The notes under the pieces were generated by a model. The model was not told where the DNA came from and made no database searches. It was given only the letters and a program-made list of their open reading frames with translations. The translations under genes and the position numbers were made by a program. From Thiotrichales bacterium (GTDB taxonomy: Bacteria; Pseudomonadota; Gammaproteobacteria; J044): DNA of 16,776 bases. Shown one piece after another: positions 14,612 through 16,776 of the stretch (the stretch's first letter is position 1; each line of letters starts with the position of its first letter). The stretch lies in the NCBI GenBank assembly GCA_024762895.1, contig JANTGN010000035.1:1-16776 (forward strand). The letters are read 5' to 3'.

Positions 14612-15104
14612 GAAAATACTGAGTCTCTTAAGGCATGCCGAAGCGAGCTGGGATGATATTAGTCTGGGCGATTTTGATCGCCCTCTCAACCGGCATGGCG
14701 AACAGGAAGCCCAGGAGATGGCTGAGCTTTTAAAGACCCAGGGGTTGCATCCTCAACTGGTAGTGAGTAGTCCGGCATTAAGGGCCATCAGCACGGCTGA
14801 GATCATTGCTTATACATTGGGTGGCGAGGCCAGCACAATTCAACAGCTGCCGACCATTTATGAGGCCAGCGTTAATGACCTGATACGAGTTATTCAGGGT
14901 CTGGATGATCAAAAGCAACATGCCCTGCTGGTGGGGCATAACCCGGGTCTCAGTCTGCTTGCGAATACGCTGGTAGAAAAACGCTATAGTCTGCCGACCT
15001 GTGGATTTCTGAGTCTTGAACTAAAAATAAAGCACTGGCAGGAACTTGCTCCTGGGGTAGCGAATGAAGTGTCCTATCACTATCCTCATGAGTACAGCTC
15101 ATAA
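14610..15104 (+). CDS. sixA: SixA-like phosphohistidine phosphatase (histidine phosphatase superfamily)
   Basis: Predicted cytoplasmic phosphatase that removes phosphate from protein phosphohistidines; in E. coli SixA acts on nitrogen-PTS components. It has 164 residues, the usual compact SixA size. The catalytic motif is LRHAEA with R8 and H9, followed by RPLNRHG (24-30), SSPALRAISTAE (53-64, with R58), acidic E85, and the second catalytic histidine H110 in VGHNPGL. I chose the ATG at 14610 over one at 14583. It puts the catalytic RH eight residues in, as in the family, and has an AGGGAG ribosome site 6 nt upstream. The substrate here is unverified; other small phosphatases of the superfamily look alike. 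Confidence 0.85.
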   Translation: MKILSLLRHAEASWDDISLGDFDRPLNRHGEQEAQEMAELLKTQGLHPQLVVSSPALRAISTAEIIAYTLGGEASTIQQLPTIYEASVNDLIRVIQGLDDQKQHALLVGHNPGLSLLANTLVEKRYSLPTCGFLSLELKIKHWQELAPGVANEVSYHYPHEYSS

Positions 15105-15147
15105 GTAGTGCCTATTGATAATAACAAGGCCTTGCTTCAGGAGTTTG

Positions 15148-15159
15148 CACCAGCTGGTG
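15148..15159. repeat. 12-bp perfect palindrome upstream of the PhnA-type gene
   Basis: CACCAGCTGGTG is perfectly self-complementary and lies 63 bp before the chosen phnA start, in a 117-bp gap. It could be an operator. One such palindrome by chance in this length of non-coding DNA is not improbable, so I give it low weight. Confidence 0.3.
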
Positions 15160-15221
15160 AGCCAATATCTACTGCCTGGCCTTTGACCTGGTATCTTTTA
15201 TTAACGAATAGAGCGTTTTCA

Positions 15222-15803
15222 ATGAGTATTGAACAAGCATTGCTGGAACGAAGTGAATCGAAATGTGAACTCTGTGGCGCCACAGAGGGACTGAAGGTGT
15301 ATGAGATACCTCCCGGTTCGGATGGGAGTGTCAATCAAACGATACTCCTGTGTGCGACCTGTCTCGATCAGATTGAACACCCTAAACATGTGGATGTGAA
15401 TCACTGGCGTTGCCTGAACGAGAGCATGTGGAGCCAGGTACCCGCGGTGCAGGTAATGGCCTGGCGCATGCTGACGCGTCTGAGTGGAGAGGGCTGGCCG
15501 CAGGACCTGCTCGATATGCTCTACCTCGATGACGAGACCCTGGCCTGGGCACAGGCGACCGGTGAGGGTGATGCCGAAGAAGATGTCGTGAAGCACCTCG
15601 ACTGCAATGGTGCCGTCCTCGAGGCGGGTGATACCGTTACACTCATCAAAGATCTGAATGTCAAAGGTGCTAACTTCACAGCCAAGCGTGGTACGGCGGT
15701 TCGTGGGATCTCCCTGGTGTCTGATAACCCGGAGCAAATTGAAGGCCGGGTTGAGGGTCAGAAAATCGTTATACTGACCCGGTTTGTTAAAAAATCGAAT
15801 TAG
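15222..15803 (+). CDS. phnA: PhnA/YjdM-type zinc-ribbon protein
   Basis: A 193-residue cytoplasmic protein. The N-terminal zinc ribbon has C15-x2-C18 (KCELCGA) and C44-x2-C47 (LLCATCLDQ). The C-terminal PhnA domain spans about 125-193 (CNGAVLEAGDTVTLIKDLNV, then KRGTAVRGISLV). The name comes from the phosphonate region of E. coli, but the protein is not required for C-P bond cleavage and its function is unclear; no phosphonate genes lie nearby here. I chose the ATG at 15222, because the family starts with this MSIEQALLERSESKCELC pattern. A frame-extending GTG at 15108 would add 38 residues without a recognisable domain. The ribosome site is weak (AGAG about 9 nt upstream). It lies 117 bp after the phosphatase gene. 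Confidence 0.85.
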   Translation: MSIEQALLERSESKCELCGATEGLKVYEIPPGSDGSVNQTILLCATCLDQIEHPKHVDVNHWRCLNESMWSQVPAVQVMAWRMLTRLSGEGWPQDLLDMLYLDDETLAWAQATGEGDAEEDVVKHLDCNGAVLEAGDTVTLIKDLNVKGANFTAKRGTAVRGISLVSDNPEQIEGRVEGQKIVILTRFVKKSN

Positions 15804-15821
15804 ACCCTACCCTAAAAAAAT

Positions 15822-15838
15822 AAGCTGGTCGGCAGCTT
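15822..15838. other. Hairpin after the PhnA-type gene
   Basis: AAGCTG (15822-15827) pairs with CAGCTT (15833-15838) around a 5-nt loop, 18 nt after the stop. An A-run lies on its left, so the T-tract needed for intrinsic termination exists only for minus-strand transcription, where no gene is seen. It may weakly terminate or stabilise the phnA message. Confidence 0.35.
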
Positions 15839-15872
15839 CCTGTCAGTCAGAAAGGATAATAAAGGTATAACA

Positions 15873-16776
15873 ATGATATTCAGGAAAACACTTTTTACCC
15901 TCTTGCTAGGGATACTGGTCGTTCAGCCTGCTTTAGCGGCTAATGAGCTTGAGTTGCAGAAGGTCGCGGATAACGTCTATGCCATCGTGGGTAGCCTGGC
16001 CAACCGCTCACCCGAGAACCTTGGTAATAACGCGACCTTTGGCCTGGTGGTCACATCACAAGGTGTGGTCCTGATCGATTCGGGCGGCACCTATAAGGGT
16101 GCTAAAAAAATACACGACCTGATTAAAAGTGTGACAGACCAGCCTGTCGTTGCTGTGATCAATACCGGTGGTCAGGACCATCGCTGGATGGGTAATGATT
16201 ATTTCAAAAAGCAGGGTGCTCGTCTGATTGCGAGTGCGAAGGCCGTCGAGGATCAGAAGGCGCGAACCCGGGACCAGTTTTCCAGGTTGGGAAACCTGGT
16301 TGGTGATGAGGCCCTGGAGGGGACAAATCCCGTTTATGCCGACGAGCTTTTTAATTCAGAAAGACAATTAGTGCTGGGTGACACGACACTTGAGATAAGA
16401 CACGAGGGCCAGGCACATACACCGGGTGATAGCTTCGTCTGGCTACCCAAAGAGCAGGTCATGTTCACGGGCGATATCGTGTACACAGAACGTATGTTAA
16501 GTATAGGCGAGCAATCCAATAGTAAATCCTGGGTGGCTGCCTTTGAGGCGATGGCCGCCTTCAGGCCAGAACATGTGGTACCCGGACATGGACATGCTAC
16601 GAACCTGGATAAGGCGCGTGCAGATACCTACGATTATTTGACGTCTTTACGCCAAGCGGTGGCGGCCTTCATTGAGGATGGGGGGGATATCAGCGAGATC
16701 AGGAAGATCGACCAGTCGAGATTTAACTATCTTCTGAATTACGACACGCTCGCAGGCAGGAACGCCCAGAAGGTCT
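15873..16776 (+). CDS. Secreted metallo-beta-lactamase-fold protein with degenerate metal motif (3' end outside window)
   Basis: Translated by hand from the ATG at 15873 to the window edge, 301 codons without a stop. AAAGG about 8 nt upstream is the ribosome site. Signal peptide is residues 1-23 (cleavage after ALA), so the protein is periplasmic. The MBL fold is shown by VVLIDSGGT (65-73), GQAHTPGDS with H182, MFTGDIVY with D201 and VVPGHGHA with H239, which are the usual later metal ligands. The first motif, normally HxHxDH after a strand, reads NTGGQDHRWMGN (97-108): both histidines of HxH are absent in any register and only the DH pair (D102, H103) may survive. The protein could bind one metal, act on an unusual substrate or be non-catalytic. 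Family call is firm; activity unknown. Confidence 0.88.
   Translation, partial: MIFRKTLFTLLLGILVVQPALAANELELQKVADNVYAIVGSLANRSPENLGNNATFGLVVTSQGVVLIDSGGTYKGAKKIHDLIKSVTDQPVVAVINTGGQDHRWMGNDYFKKQGARLIASAKAVEDQKARTRDQFSRLGNLVGDEALEGTNPVYADELFNSERQLVLGDTTLEIRHEGQAHTPGDSFVWLPKEQVMFTGDIVYTERMLSIGEQSNSKSWVAAFEAMAAFRPEHVVPGHGHATNLDKARADTYDYLTSLRQAVAAFIEDGGDISEIRKIDQSRFNYLLNYDTLAGRNAQKV

Noticed and set aside
15108..15221. N-terminal extension of the PhnA-type protein from a GTG at 15108
   Set aside because: The added 38 residues show no domain or signal peptide, and the family pattern starts at the ATG at 15222.
15822..15838. Rho-independent terminator for the PhnA-type gene
   Set aside because: The hairpin is real but its T-tract lies on the minus-strand side, so it does not fit intrinsic termination of the plus-strand gene.

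Overview
The window reads as a piece of a gammaproteobacterial chromosome. This is inferred from gene families and their arrangement: a complete feoABC set with a FeoC-type small regulator, a Fur-box promoter, SixA- and PhnA-type proteins, and densely coupled operons. No rRNA, tRNA, insertion sequence, integrase or CRISPR array was seen. I did not compute base composition and cannot name the genus.

Left two thirds, minus strand (about 10.4 kb down to 1): a metal-handling locus. In transcription order it holds a 52-residue secreted peptide gene with its own promoter and terminator (10344-10186), a PepSY-domain periplasmic protein, an OmpR-type response regulator and a histidine kinase. These are followed by a three-part heavy-metal RND efflux system (outer-membrane channel, adaptor, inner-membrane pump), a DUF3240 protein, and a TonB-dependent receptor cut by the window start. 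Stop and start codons overlap or lie 1-3 nt apart from PepSY to kinase and from channel to DUF3240, so these are two coupled transcription units. The receptor keeps the CxxxM (C100/M104) and HxM (H281/M283) copper ligands described for OprC, so copper is the likely metal for that gene. The pump core looks closer to CzcA than to CusA in its periplasmic cleft, so its substrate is less certain.

The most interesting unlisted signal is a shared promoter element. The efflux-operon promoter and the small-peptide promoter carry the same 16-bp box (14/16 identical), with an internal TTCA repeat of 11-bp period, exactly 10 nt upstream of a -10-like hexamer in both. This is what an OmpR-family operator looks like. 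It links an undescribed secreted peptide to the efflux regulon, probably through the response regulator encoded between them.

Middle, plus strand (10.5-13.5 kb): a Fur-box promoter drives feoA-feoB-feoC for ferrous iron uptake. An unrecognised outer-membrane beta-barrel protein follows (13594-14409).

Right end: a 72-residue conserved-looking minus-strand gene is squeezed between the barrel gene (tail overlap 17 nt) and a SixA-like histidine phosphatase gene (start codons share CATG). A PhnA-type zinc-ribbon protein comes next. The last gene is a secreted metallo-beta-lactamase-fold protein, cut by the window end, whose HxHxDH metal motif is degenerate while its other ligands remain.
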